This document shows, piece by piece, positions 11,930 through 21,656 of a DNA stretch of 64,000 nt (position 1 is the first letter of the stretch; each line of letters opens with the position of its first letter). A program made the translations under genes and the position numbers. This stretch comes from Primula veris (taxonomy: Eukaryota; Streptophyta; Magnoliopsida; Ericales; Primulaceae): the NCBI GenBank assembly GCA_963682055.1, contig OY821744.1, positions 4,035,001 to 4,099,000 of the forward strand. Reading direction: 5' to 3'. The notes beneath the pieces were generated by a model, which saw nothing but the letters and a program-made list of their open reading frames with translations, was not told the DNA's origin and did no database searches.

Positions 11930-12475
11930 CATCCGCATTTAGTACCTCAAAACATAATTTTTTTTTTAAATTTGAGAATTATGGTATAAAAAGTGTTATG
12001 CATTAGTAACCCTATAAATTACTTAAATTTTACACAAAATTCACCTTATACATATGAGTAATGTATATGATTTCTTGTATAAATATAATAGTAATAAAAT
12101 ATCATGTGATCCACATTTTTGTTCTTGTAATATTGTTATGATTATTAAGTGATAATAAACAAATAAAAAGAAATAATGTAGAGTTATTATAAGAAAATTA
12201 ATATGAAAGCTGAAATTTTGTGTAAATATAAAACGGTTATTTAAAATATAGTATAAAATATGTTAGATTTGAGTAAATGGTTAAGAATGCTCTTGTTGCT
12301 CTTATATTCTACTAGTTATTCATATATATTCCTCGTATATAAGGTGATTTTATATTTTCTGAAATTTAAAAAATTTATAGGATTACTGATACATGTTACT
12401 TTTTATACCATAATACTCAAATTTTAATAAAAAATATGTTTTAAGTTAACATACGTCAATGATACAGTGTATTCT
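11930..12475. repeat. fold-back repeat related to the ATCATCCGCA MITE family
   Basis: The left part (about 11930-12080) and the right part (about 12310-12455) are reverse complements of one another, including GGTATAAAAAGTG-like and AACATA blocks, with related sequence between them. The same structure is in unit 3 (52780-53335). Unit 2 lacks it at about 34020-34110. No ORF. Confidence 0.7.
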
Positions 12476-12503
12476 ACTCTCCTTATAATAAAAATAAACT
12501 ATT

Positions 12504-12705
12504 TGTTGTAAGATTATTGGACTCTTGGGCTTATTCTTTATGGGCCCAAGTGGGCTTGTAACCCTACCCCTCTATCTATATAAAGAGGGCTAGGGGTCTT
12601 GTATTTATTCATACATTCATATTCCTTCATTAATAAAGATCATACTGTTCTTTCATCTCTCTACTTCTGTCTCCCTATATACGTAGCTAATAGTGTATTA
12701 CAACA
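12504..12705 (+). mobile_element. 5' LTR of element C
   Basis: 202 bp. It differs from the 3' LTR at three positions, which implies a recent insertion. It contains a clear TATA box at 12576-12585. Confidence 0.95.
12576..12585 (+). promoter_or_regulatory. TATA box in the 5' LTR of element C
   Basis: CTATATAAAG in the middle of the LTR, followed by a GGGCTAGGGGTC stretch. It is identical in the 3' LTR (about 19428-19437). This is the likely U3 promoter of the element. Confidence 0.75.
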
Positions 12706-13977
12706 CGTTATCAGCACTGCTCTCGGAGATTGGAGTAAGGATTCTGGATTCAATAAACCTTGAGTTTTATCCGGATTTTTAGTATTTTACTATATCGACC
12801 TTCACCAACATACTGTGCGTAAGGTATCCGGATATAATTTTTTTTTAACTGTACAAGTCACATATAACATGTTATATGATATGATTACAGAACCTACTAT
12901 ACACGAATTGCTATGCCATTTGAATGGATGTAAAAAAAAAAAATAAAAAAAAAAATAAAATAAAAAAAAAATTGCATGATTACAGAACCTACTATGTATG
13001 ATAGATATTTAGTAATCTAAATATACTTGTGTATACCACTAAACTTGTAACATTTTTTTTTGGAACAAAACTGTTAAAGAGTAAAACATGGTACTGAGTA
13101 TTACATACATACATAATCAATTACAGGTTCTTAAACTATTAATGATGTAATTGTAAAACATGTATTAATCTGTCGGATTAAATCTGCAACAAACTGAAAC
13201 GTATGTACTGATTTGTAATTCTCTGAAATCTGTAAACTATTCTGTAAATTACTCAAGGACTAAGCTGAAACTTGTCTGAAATTCTGGACTGTATATGTAA
13301 TAATGCTGTAAATAGATATATAGTTTGCTGTAATTACACGCATGATCATGTAGTATAATACTTATACGAAAACAGTACATATGGTTGATAAGATATAATA
13401 TTTGGTAAATATACACACACATGCATAAATTTTTTTTATTAAAAGGCAAGCGAATAAAAATTGCATGTTAATTGAATAAATTGATATGTTTCCATGTAAA
13501 TTTAACCCCTTTGCATGTTAAAATATTTTTTTACCATATATAGAATTGATTGGTAATAAAAAAAATATATTGCTTGCTTGCATGTTAAAACTACCATGTA
13601 TAGAATTATTAATATGGCGATAAACATAGATAATTGATTGATATCTTGTTAGCATAATCATATCTTTTTGATATTATCATATATATAAATATCACACATG
13701 CCAGTAAATTATTGGATTAGATCTAATTGATAATCTTAAATTGATTTGATTTGATATGTTAGAATCTTTACGGATTGATTGATAATCTTAAATTGATTTG
13801 TTTATAACACCAAATCTACTGCATGATTAGATAGATTCTAAAATATATTTACTGCCTATTTATATATGTGTGGTTAATCTAAATAGATATTCTCTATGCT
13901 GTTTAATATTATTGCCATATATAAAATGCGAAAATCGTATATATTCACATTTAAGTTGGAAAAATTATGAATCTTCC
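12706..13977. other. 5' leader region of element C, no coding signal
   Basis: AT-rich sequence between the 5' LTR and the hairpin-rich interior, including an A-rich low-complexity run (12931-12971). No gag homology is recognised on either strand. Confidence 0.6.
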
Positions 13978-16287
13978 CCAAATAGGCTCACCTATTTGGA
14001 TACGATGTCTAGGAAAGATAAAAGGCGGAAGTCGTTCTCCTAATGAGGTCGGTTTTTAAGAGGCATTCGTGCCCACCCCCCTCACCGTCTTTCCTGGTCG
14101 TGTTCAAATAGAGCTACCGAAAGGGATTGACTAAATAATAATTTCTCCGAGTGTGTTTATATAGTGATGTATGTTTCGCTGAATTGGTGTTTCGGTATCG
14201 ACCCGTCGTTCGATCAATGAGAACCGATTCACATGAAAAGCAAAACTAATGTTTTCGAACCTGTCGTTTCGAAAAAAAGTTTGTGCTTGTGCAAATCATA
14301 AAAATATAAACCAGTCGTTTTATATGATAAATAATCCAGAACTCCCAACACATGTTGGATGCCATCTATGATGAGAAAAAATCGTAAAACATACTTGCGA
14401 AATGACTGTATAAACGTTGATTTTAATCCGTCACCACATGTTACTCACCCTGATGTGTGAAAATGTGATGCCCAATTTTTTTTGGATGTCATATTTGATG
14501 AGTAAAACACGAGTTTGTTGTTACCCTCAGGATGAATGCTAAAGCGTCGATTTTATTCCGCCGCCACATTTGAGACGTGATGACGTCTATGGTGAACAAA
14601 TGTCTGAAATTGACATATTGGAGCAATCCTTCACCAAAATACTAGCTTGGAAATTGTATTCCATAAGCAGTATCGTGAATTTATATTCACCATGTTCCTT
14701 TATCACCCATCTGTTATTGGATAAGAAAATTACCCCGGTGAGTAGTTTTAATCCTATTGGGTCAATGGCGAATTGTTTGCCTGATATTAATGCTCTTCGT
14801 GTATATTTTTTTTCAACGAATCGAGAACCGAGACAAGTGTTATTTGTCTCGAATTGTCGCGATCCCGATGAATCGCCTAGCCAAGCGAGATTTTAGACAA
14901 TCGTCAAAATCGAAAACCTGTGGCTCCAAGACAGTAATTGAAAGGAACAATATGGGCCATTGTCACAAAGCAAGAGATAATGCTCAAGGAGCCAACTCTA
15001 TGCTATAAAGACAAAGGTCATGCACGGTTACTCCTTAAATAGTTCACAACTATTATAAAGGTGGAAAAACCGATGCTAATGTGGTTAAAGTTAATTGAAA
15101 GGAAACTCTTGAGACCCCCGATTTTGTGGCTCAAATGTGTTTGATACATTTCTTTATTGATTTTGATAAATCATTGAGCCATTTTTTCGCTCATCTGGAT
15201 TATGTTTTTCCATTGGATTATGATTTTTCCATTTGGACATACTTTTGTATTATGGTTTGCCTGTTTACGAAATTTCTCGAAATAATTTAAAGTGTTTTGA
15301 GTAAATTCCTTTGACAAAATGTGACCAAACTTTAAATTATGAAATTTTAGGCAATACTTGTGGGGTAGTTGATTTTTTTGGAAATAGTGGGTAACAGTGT
15401 ACCACATAATTTCACCAACTATTTGCCTAAAACAGTACTCAGTGACAACGATTCTGGACCTGTCGTTACAAATCAAAATCTTTGGTAAAACCAAATTGAT
15501 TTGTCAAATATGAGGTCTTATACTCATGTAGGTCCTGCCGTACCTTGTTGAGTTATAAAATATTCGAGAAAACCAGTGTTATCTGGTAATAGCTCATGAA
15601 AGAATTAAAATTTCTTTACATAGCCTCCATTCAATACGACCAAAAGCGTATTTTAGAGGAGTTGAAATGTCTTTCAAGTGGTTGCTACCACATTCTTTAA
15701 AGCATTTAAAATTACCTTATCATTTCGCCTGTCGTCGAAATGATAAATGATTTAAATGCTAAGACATGATTGTCTGTACTATCATTCGCCTGTCGTCGAT
15801 TGATAAGAGCATTTTGATATTGTGGCATTGACCGGATGAGATATTCCCGGGTCAAAAGACGATGCTTGATTTATAATCGCATCGCATTTGGATTCTCTCT
15901 GAGAATATATTTCGTAATTAATCCGAAATTCATGCCACTAATGCTCACTTTGAAAGACTAGTATGTGTAAAGATCACGAAAAAAACTCGTAGAATTCTTG
16001 TAAAGAATTGAAGGAGTTATTGTGGACTTATCCAACCATAAGACGGACCATAAATATAAATGGTTATGGTTGATGCATCGACAATAAGTTCACATGATTA
16101 TTGTTGTCCACAGAAATGCAGCATTTCCTAAACTTCTAACCCTATCATTAAGTTGATGGCTCATGATCCGAATTATCCTGAAAAGTCTAGTTGACTTGAT
16201 AATTCCGAAGAGTAAAAAAAATCGAAATTTCGATTTGAATTACTTGAGTTTGGAAATTCAAATTGAACATCCTGTCGATTATGTTCA
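13978..16287 (+). repeat. hairpin-rich interior of element C (left block)
   Basis: Stems flanking a CCTGTCGT-like loop: 14197-14214 (stem ATCGA), 14252-14275 (TTTTCGAA), 14304-14325 (ATATAAA), 15450-15474 (weak), 15530-15545 (AGGT), 15717-15746 (11-bp TTATCATTTCG, nested in a 10-bp outer stem at 15701-15710 and 15751-15760), 15780-15805 (9 bp, one mismatch) and 16264-16287 (TGAACAT). Further perfect inverted repeats with other loops: 13978-13999, 14829-14851, 15633-15652, 16033-16072, 16113-16127 and 16219-16236. This interval should hold gag and protease, but I cannot read either. Confidence 0.85.
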
Positions 16288-16463
16288 GACCCAAATGGAC
16301 TCACGGAAAGTTAGATGATGCGACTGCAAATGATTGCACGCATTTCTTGGTCTTGCGCACCAAGATTTATTTTTCTGTGTGGGGTTATGCTATTTTGCTG
16401 CATTGGTCCATTATGAGGTCCATAGACACTCAAACACCATATGCGTACCAGCAGGTTACTGGT

Positions 16464-18070
16464 TATGAGCCAGAAGTCTCATATTAACGCGTATTTAGAG
16501 TGATTAATTAATATTTTGATTGAGCCGTTCTAGCGTTCAAAATATGGACCTCTGAAGGGGACATAAGTCGATTATGAATCTCATGCCTATCATTTGATAG
16601 AGCAACCTTGGCAAGCGATCTCTTTACCGCATGATATGCGAAAGTGACATCGCTAAGACTGTTCTCCCCGTCGTTAGGGGGATATTTGCACGTTACCGTT
16701 GATAAGGAACGACGTGAAGTAACGTGGCATAACCCACTCAGTCTTAGCTTGATCCCAAAACTGCACTTAGTGATAAGTAAGTGCATAGACTCCCTCAAGT
16801 CTAACTAAATGCCAGACGCATTTAATGACTTTATGAGATGTCACGAGATCATTTATACCTGCTGCAAAATGCTTACAAGGATAAACGTCCCTGTCGGATG
16901 CCGTGTTCCTGTCGTAACACGTTGCTTTGGCCGAACCCGCCAAGCAAAGGACGCTGTCGTCGGCCGTCAGTCTGTCGTCCTTCCCAAGATATGAGGAAGT
17001 TGACCGGTTCTTAATTCGTTCAGCCCCAGAGGTGGTGAACTGAAACTCGTTTGTTGCACGAGATTATAAAGGATCAAGGAGATGTGTGATTTCCTCCTCA
17101 TCCTAAGAATCTCGAAATATCTGTCGATCATGATATCTTAGACGATATTGAAGCGAAACGAGACTGTCATTGATTACTTGTTCATATATTCGGTGACGAC
17201 TGATAATATGAACAAATTATGACAGAGAACCATGTACCGTTGCCTGAAGTCAACGTAGAATAGACTGTACTAATGGAAACTTGCAATCCAAGTAGACTCC
17301 TTAGCGAAAGTGTGTTCGGACCTGTAGTTCCAACACCACCAATGTTAAACGAGTTCGTTTATTTGGTTATTCGTAAGGAAAAGTGATGAGAATAATGAGA
17401 TTGTAGAATGCTCGCCTAGTAGCGCAAGGCTTCTCTCACACATTGGAATTGATTACGAGATGGTTGATTTCCTCGTAATGGACATTATAACAGTCCCCTA
17501 CTTTACCAGTTTAGTAGTTTCCGAAAAACTGAGTATGCAGCCATGAATGTGGTTACGGTTTTATCTCTATGGGAATTTAGACAAAGAGATATAGATGAAG
17601 GTCCCTGTGTGACTTCATGTGCTTAAATCAAGTTGTTTCTGACCACGGAACACGATCTCAATTGACTGAGACGTTCACTATATGGATTAATATAATCCGA
17701 GCGGATGTGGTATACCGCCTAAGTAAGTACTTGATTAGCTTGGGATACTTGAACAAGTATTATGCCCTTGCGTGTTTTATTACGCGATCCATTTTTGGAT
17801 TTGCCTTCGAGATGAAGGATCTTGGGATGAAACGGTAGTGACTCGGCCTGATGATCGACTCCCGTAAAGATTGAATCTAAGTCCATGATTCAGACTACAC
17901 CCAGAAGGTGTTATGATGTTGTAGTCATCATGATGCTAAGTCGTCAGATTCTCCCATGATCGTTCGATCACTAGACATTGATATAGACCTAGTCCGTCCC
18001 TGATGTGACGATGAAGAGATATTGAACCATGATGTTCATATCTAAGTACAATAAGCGCATTATTGTACTT
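16464..18070 (+). repeat. hairpins superimposed on the pol remnants of element C
   Basis: CCTGTCGT-like loops: 16464-16483 (stem TATGAG, loop CCAGAAGT), 16902-16921 (CGTGTT, CCTGTCGT), 17238-17255 (CGTTG, CCTGAAGT), 17312-17336 (8 bp with a bulge, CCTGTAGT) and 17595-17618 (8 bp with a bulge, CCTGTGT). Other strong stems: 16511-16545 (9 bp), 16689-16726 (8 bp plus an inner stem), 16762-16785 (TGCACTTA, 8-nt loop), 17164-17225 (7 bp plus 10 bp), 17452-17479 (8 bp), 17745-17760 (7 bp), 18017-18043 (10 bp, one bulge) and 18044-18070 (11 bp AAGTACAATAA, loop GCGCA). Confidence 0.85.
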
Positions 18071-18218
18071 GGTTTAATGTGCTAGGACGAACATCTCGTC
18101 TGCTGTGAATGGTATAGCTCGACACAGCATCGCGCTAACACGCTGCCATCGAAATGGTATAAAAGACATTTTCCCATTACCTTAAGGTAACTGTGGATGA
18201 GGGCTTGTCTTATCCCAT

Positions 18219-18266
18219 TTGCGTCATCGAGTGTACCTACCCCCTTCGGTACTCGAATTAACGCAA
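18219..18266 (+). repeat. compound hairpin over the RNase H remnant of element C
   Basis: The outer stem TTGCGT (18219-18224) pairs with ACGCAA (18261-18266). The inner stem of nine pairs (18227-18237 with 18248-18256, one bulge) encloses a 10-nt loop. It lies immediately before the recognisable GYTDAGYLSDPHK codons. Confidence 0.8.
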
Positions 18267-18607
18267 CCCTTTTTCGGTTATACCGATGCTGGTTACTTAT
18301 CAGACCCGCATAAGGGATATTGCTAACATGGCATGTCTTTACCATTAGGAATAAGGCGATATCTTGGAGGTCTTGGAATGACTCCAAATGAATCACTATG
18401 ATCTGTTCGTGCTCTATGAGACGACTAGAGAGTGTATTTGGCTTCGAGCTAGTATTAGCCATATTTGAATTACATATGCTCTGTCTCACGATTCAGATAA
18501 AACACTTGTCATAGAAGACAACTTGTTGTTATCGATCAAGAGAGACATGATTACATTATGCTATTTAGCATTTATCGTCGAAATAAATCTTCACATATGA
18601 AGTTTAA

Positions 18608-18982
18608 GAGCATCCTGTCGAATGCTCATTTTATTCCACGTTATATTTTCTTGCATACAGTCGTGTGCAAGTAAATGAAGCATTCAGTCGAATGTTCGTA
18701 CTCTTTCTTGAAATATGAAATTCTTGCACCCTGTCGTGTGCAAATGAGGGGGAGCATCCAGGTGAATGCTTAATGCACTAATTACTACTTAGTAGAAATT
18801 CTCGCACCCTATCGTGTGCAAGTGAGGGGGAGCATCCAGTCGTATGCTCGTGTACTCTTTTTGTCCTTAGACCAAGGTTTTTTCCCACTGGGTTTTCCTT
18901 GGCAAGGTTTTTAGCGAGACACGTTCCCATCATACCTCACTTAAGATTGCCGAAATTAGGGGGAGTATCCTGTTGTATACTT
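18608..18982 (+). repeat. cluster of eight stem-loops with CCWGTCGT-like loops
   Basis: Post-pol region of element C. Hairpins: 18608-18627 (GAGCAT, loop CCTGTCGA), 18650-18671 (CTTGCA, loop core CAGTCG), 18677-18697 (bulged, core CAGTCG), 18724-18743 (TTGCAC, CCTGTCGT), 18752-18771 (CCAGGTGA), 18801-18822 (CCTATCGT), 18830-18849 (GAGCAT, CCAGTCGT) and 18963-18982 (GAGTAT, CCTGTTGT). Two stem types alternate, GAGCAT and TTGCAC, each next to a GAGGGGGAGCATC-like purine run. Confidence 0.88.
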
Positions 18983-19282
18983 CTTACCACTGTGTACTCT
19001 TTTGTCCTTCGACTAGAGGTTTTTCCCATTGGGTTTACTCTAGCAAGGTTTTGATGAGGCACCTGTTTTGTGGTTGATCCCTACTACTACCATTGTTGCA
19101 CTTTTTTTCCTTCGATCAGAGATTTTCCCATTGGGTTTGCTCTGGCAAGGTTTTGATGAGGCACATTGTTTTGTGGTTAGTTACTTACATGATATTTCGG
19201 ACTATATCATTCGGCTACACAGTTTCTCCTAGGTACTGGTTTTGTCCCACACTGGGTTTTCCGGCCCTAAGGTTTTTATGTG
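18851..19282 (+). repeat. about 70-bp degenerate repeats before the 3' LTR of element C
   Basis: Four related copies at about 18851-18921, 18992-19062, 19095-19165 and 19216-19282. Each reads roughly CTTTTTGTCCTT, then TTTTCCCACTGGGTTTT, then GGCAAGGTTTT and GAGGCAC. Repeats of this wording are familiar from the post-pol region of many plant copia elements. Confidence 0.8.
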
Positions 19283-19355
19283 TTTAGCACTGCGAATGAA
19301 CTCGACTCAGATCGACTGCATGAAGACGAAGAACTCAAGACGTTCAAAGGGGGAG

Positions 19356-19557
19356 TGTTGTAAGATTATTGGACTCTTGGGCTTATTCTTTATGGGACCA
19401 AGTGGGCTTGTAACCCTACCCCTCTATCTATATAAAGAGGGCTAGGGGTCTTGTATTTATTCATACATTCATATTCCTTCATTAATAAAGATCATACTGT
19501 TCTTCCCTCTCTCTACTTCTGTCTCCCTATATACGTAGCTAATAGTGTATTACAACA
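19356..19557 (+). mobile_element. 3' LTR of element C
   Basis: 202 bp, preceded by a purine-rich run ending GGGGGAG and followed by the target duplication CTATT. Three substitutions separate it from the 5' LTR. Confidence 0.95.
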
Positions 19558-21656
19558 CTATTATTATATTAGCTATGGACCTACCCCTTCTGTTTCCTGA
19601 TTCCTTTGGTTGCAGATCTTTTTTCACTTTCAGTATTTTCGTATCAATATTTTCATATGTAATCTCCTTCAAAAGAACTTCTTCTATTTAGTTGCAACAA
19701 AATTATTTTGAATCCTTTTAATATCTCTTTTATCTATACATTTATTTACAAAGATATGCCTTATCTATATAAAAAATAAAAATTGATTATAGTCTCTGGT
19801 GTTTTCTAATTAGGGCAATCTCGGCTTCTTTAATATTATCCGAATGGATATTTGCTATTAAAATTGAACTCATTTAAGAGAATTCTGAGTTTTGACATAT
19901 CGGTATAGAATATCCTCAATCAAGTTATATGTACCTAAAATTGTTTGAGATTTATTAATTTCAATTTGGAAGGTGTGAGATAATTTCTCTTTTGAAAAGA
20001 AAAGAAAATTATTATTTATTATATTTGTAGGGAATATGATATGCAGACCGAAATACTGTGTAGCATGTAAATTGTTATGTAAAACTAAATAAAGTGATAA
20101 TTTTACCCTGAATTTAAGGAATATTGTAAGCAAGTTGATGCGGACGCTCTAAACTTAATGAATATTGTTTAGTTTGACACTTCATAAATTCACTATATAA
20201 ACTGAAACTGAAAGCATAGCAAAAATGTACTAGCATCTTAGGTTGGATTGTAAAGTTTATTTTTGTTGGTCAAAAAAAGTATAACCAAATTAGCATGAGA
20301 AGATAATAGCAACCAGGGAATGAATCAGGTGGAGTAGTTGGGGTCATGGCCCCCCATTTTAAGTAAAAAAAATTATATGTATTTTAATCAAAATCTTTTA
20401 AAAAATAGCTTTGGCCCCTCCCTATTTTGGAGAAAATACACATATATGGTATAATATTTTTTATATAAAATTTAGACTCTTGCCACTTTGAGTTTATGGT
20501 TCCGCCATTGATAGCAAGGTCATATTGCTTTATGAAAAGATCCATGTCTGTTGGTATATTTCACTTAATTTTCTTCCAAAATCTAACTTATGTTTTAGTA
20601 CTGTCTCGGAAAATTGGTGTAAATAATTAATTAAATTAGCATTACACAAGTTCAAATATGCATAAATTATGCAAGTACTTTCATCAAAGGCTGATAAGCA
20701 TGGTTAAAGTTAAGACGCCGAATGTTTTGCTTTCTAGAGGTTTACAAATTTTGGCCACATTGCCTTGGAGAACTAAACTCATGATATCGGTTATATCAAA
20801 ATCTTCTCTATGAAGAGAAACATTCATATAGTTCACGATTTAATAAATGGTAATACTGGGAATGATTTTTTAGCTCAATCGGATAAACATGGACTTTGAT
20901 CACGCTTTCAGTCTAGTGATAGTTCTCAGTTTCCTTGGTGGTTTGATGGCCAAGTTAGGGACTTGAAGTCGAGTGAATTCCTTTCATTAGAGTTACATGG
21001 TTATGCATATATTGGTTTCTTCTTTTGTTCTTTCTCTTGTAAAACTTTTCCAGTGTATAAGTTACATGTATATAGTAACGTGAAAAGTTTTTGTAGCTTG
21101 AATTTAATTGGCATCGGAGTGTCGATGAAATACAAGCAACAAACCAGAATTGATAAAAAGAATCAAAGATTAGTTACACAAATAAGTAATCAAATAACAC
21201 AGGTTTACTATAATAACAAAATGGATATAAATGTTTTTTTTATCAATAAAATAAAAGCTTATAGTACCAATATTCAAAGATTTGTTTAGAAATCATATAG
21301 CATGTGGCGGTTCTGGCATTTTCCTTCCATTATGTCTTTTTCAGTCATATTTGTCAAAACTGGTACAATTACACTCGGACAAATGGTAATAATTTAAATA
21401 GTCCAGAAAATCTTCAACAAGATATTTATATATTCCATACCATACGTCTATTCAGAGACGGGTCTCCCACTTATATTAGCTTTTTTCCTCGTTATTGACT
21501 TATGTTTTTAACAAACACCATTTCATGTTTTCAACAAACAAGAAGTAGTGGATTTGATTTGAAAGTTTCAAATGCTTCATTTTTTCAATATTTTGTTTAT
21601 GCCTCGAATGAATTTTAAAAATGCTTAAGCCATACGTACTATTAAGAGTATATCTT
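19558..21656. other. end of unit 1 and junction to unit 2, no gene
   Basis: AT-rich sequence aligned to about 34130-35925 and 41180-42857 in unit 2 and to about 53350-55020 in unit 3. At about 21057 unit 1 jumps over some 5.2 kb present in unit 2. No coding region is recognised. Confidence 0.6.

Larger units (their letters stand above)
16290..18600 (+). pseudogene. decayed copia pol (integrase, reverse transcriptase, RNase H) of element C
   Basis: Fragments in several frames still match copia pol in the right order. Around 16340-16490 is the integrase C-terminal text SVWGYAIL and GYEPEVSY. Around 16668-16870 are a PSLGG and KERREVTW stretch and PDAFNDF. Around 17310-17340 is VFGPVVPTP, and at about 17410-17435 the reverse-transcriptase signature ARLVAQGFS. 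At about 17811-17832 is FEMKDLG, and at 18271-18312 the RNase H motif FGYTDAGYLSDPHK. Stops and frameshifts lie between all of them, so no protein can be made. The decay is far heavier than expected from 98.5% identical LTRs. Confidence 0.8.
12504..19557 (+). mobile_element. Ty1/copia retrotransposon (element C), structurally complete but coding-dead
   Basis: 7054-bp element with 202-bp LTRs and a perfect 5-bp target duplication CTATT (12499-12503 and 19558-19562). The empty site is visible in units 2 and 3. The LTRs start TGTTGTAAG, end TTACAACA, and differ at only 3 positions. A purine run (about 19347-19355) precedes the 3' LTR. After the 5' LTR comes CGTTATCAGCAC; this is not the standard TGGTATCAGAG initiator-tRNA site, so the primer is unassigned. 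The interior shows decayed integrase, reverse transcriptase and RNase H remnants in copia order on the plus strand. It is crowded with short hairpins. Confidence 0.93.
431..21542. repeat. tandem unit 1 of a three-unit segmental duplication
   Basis: The sequence from 431 (AAGTAGTGGATTTG) reappears at 21543 and 42858, and the three units stay alignable for most of their length. Each contains one FATB-like gene and the same long non-coding flank. Unit-1-specific features are a 7-kb copia insertion (12504-19557), a CACTA-like MITE (10331-10496) and a deletion, at about 21057, of the roughly 5.2 kb present in unit 2 at about 35930-41180. The limits given are where homology begins and ends; the original duplication breakpoints are not resolved. 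Confidence 0.9.

Noticed and set aside
12706..12720. Standard initiator-tRNA primer site in element C
   Set aside because: The sequence is CGTTATCAGCAC, not TGGTATCAGAG, so I left the primer unassigned.
14570..15008. ORFs of 108 and 83 residues in element C as candidate intact accessory proteins
   Set aside because: No recognisable domain, they overlap in different frames, and they lie in sequence that behaves like decayed gag.
14252..16915. CCTGTCGT as a repeated Pro-Val-Val codon motif
   Set aside because: Occurrences fall in different frames relative to the pol remnants, and a coding repeat would not explain the complementary flanks.
18082..18489. 135-residue minus-strand ORF in element C
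   Set aside because: It is the antisense of the RNase H remnant, whose plus-strand reading has recognisable copia motifs.
14197..18982. CRISPR-like array or satellite explanation for the recurring CCTGTCGT motif
   Set aside because: The motif is only 8 nt, spacing is irregular (30 to over 500 bp), flanks differ each time, and the host is a plant.
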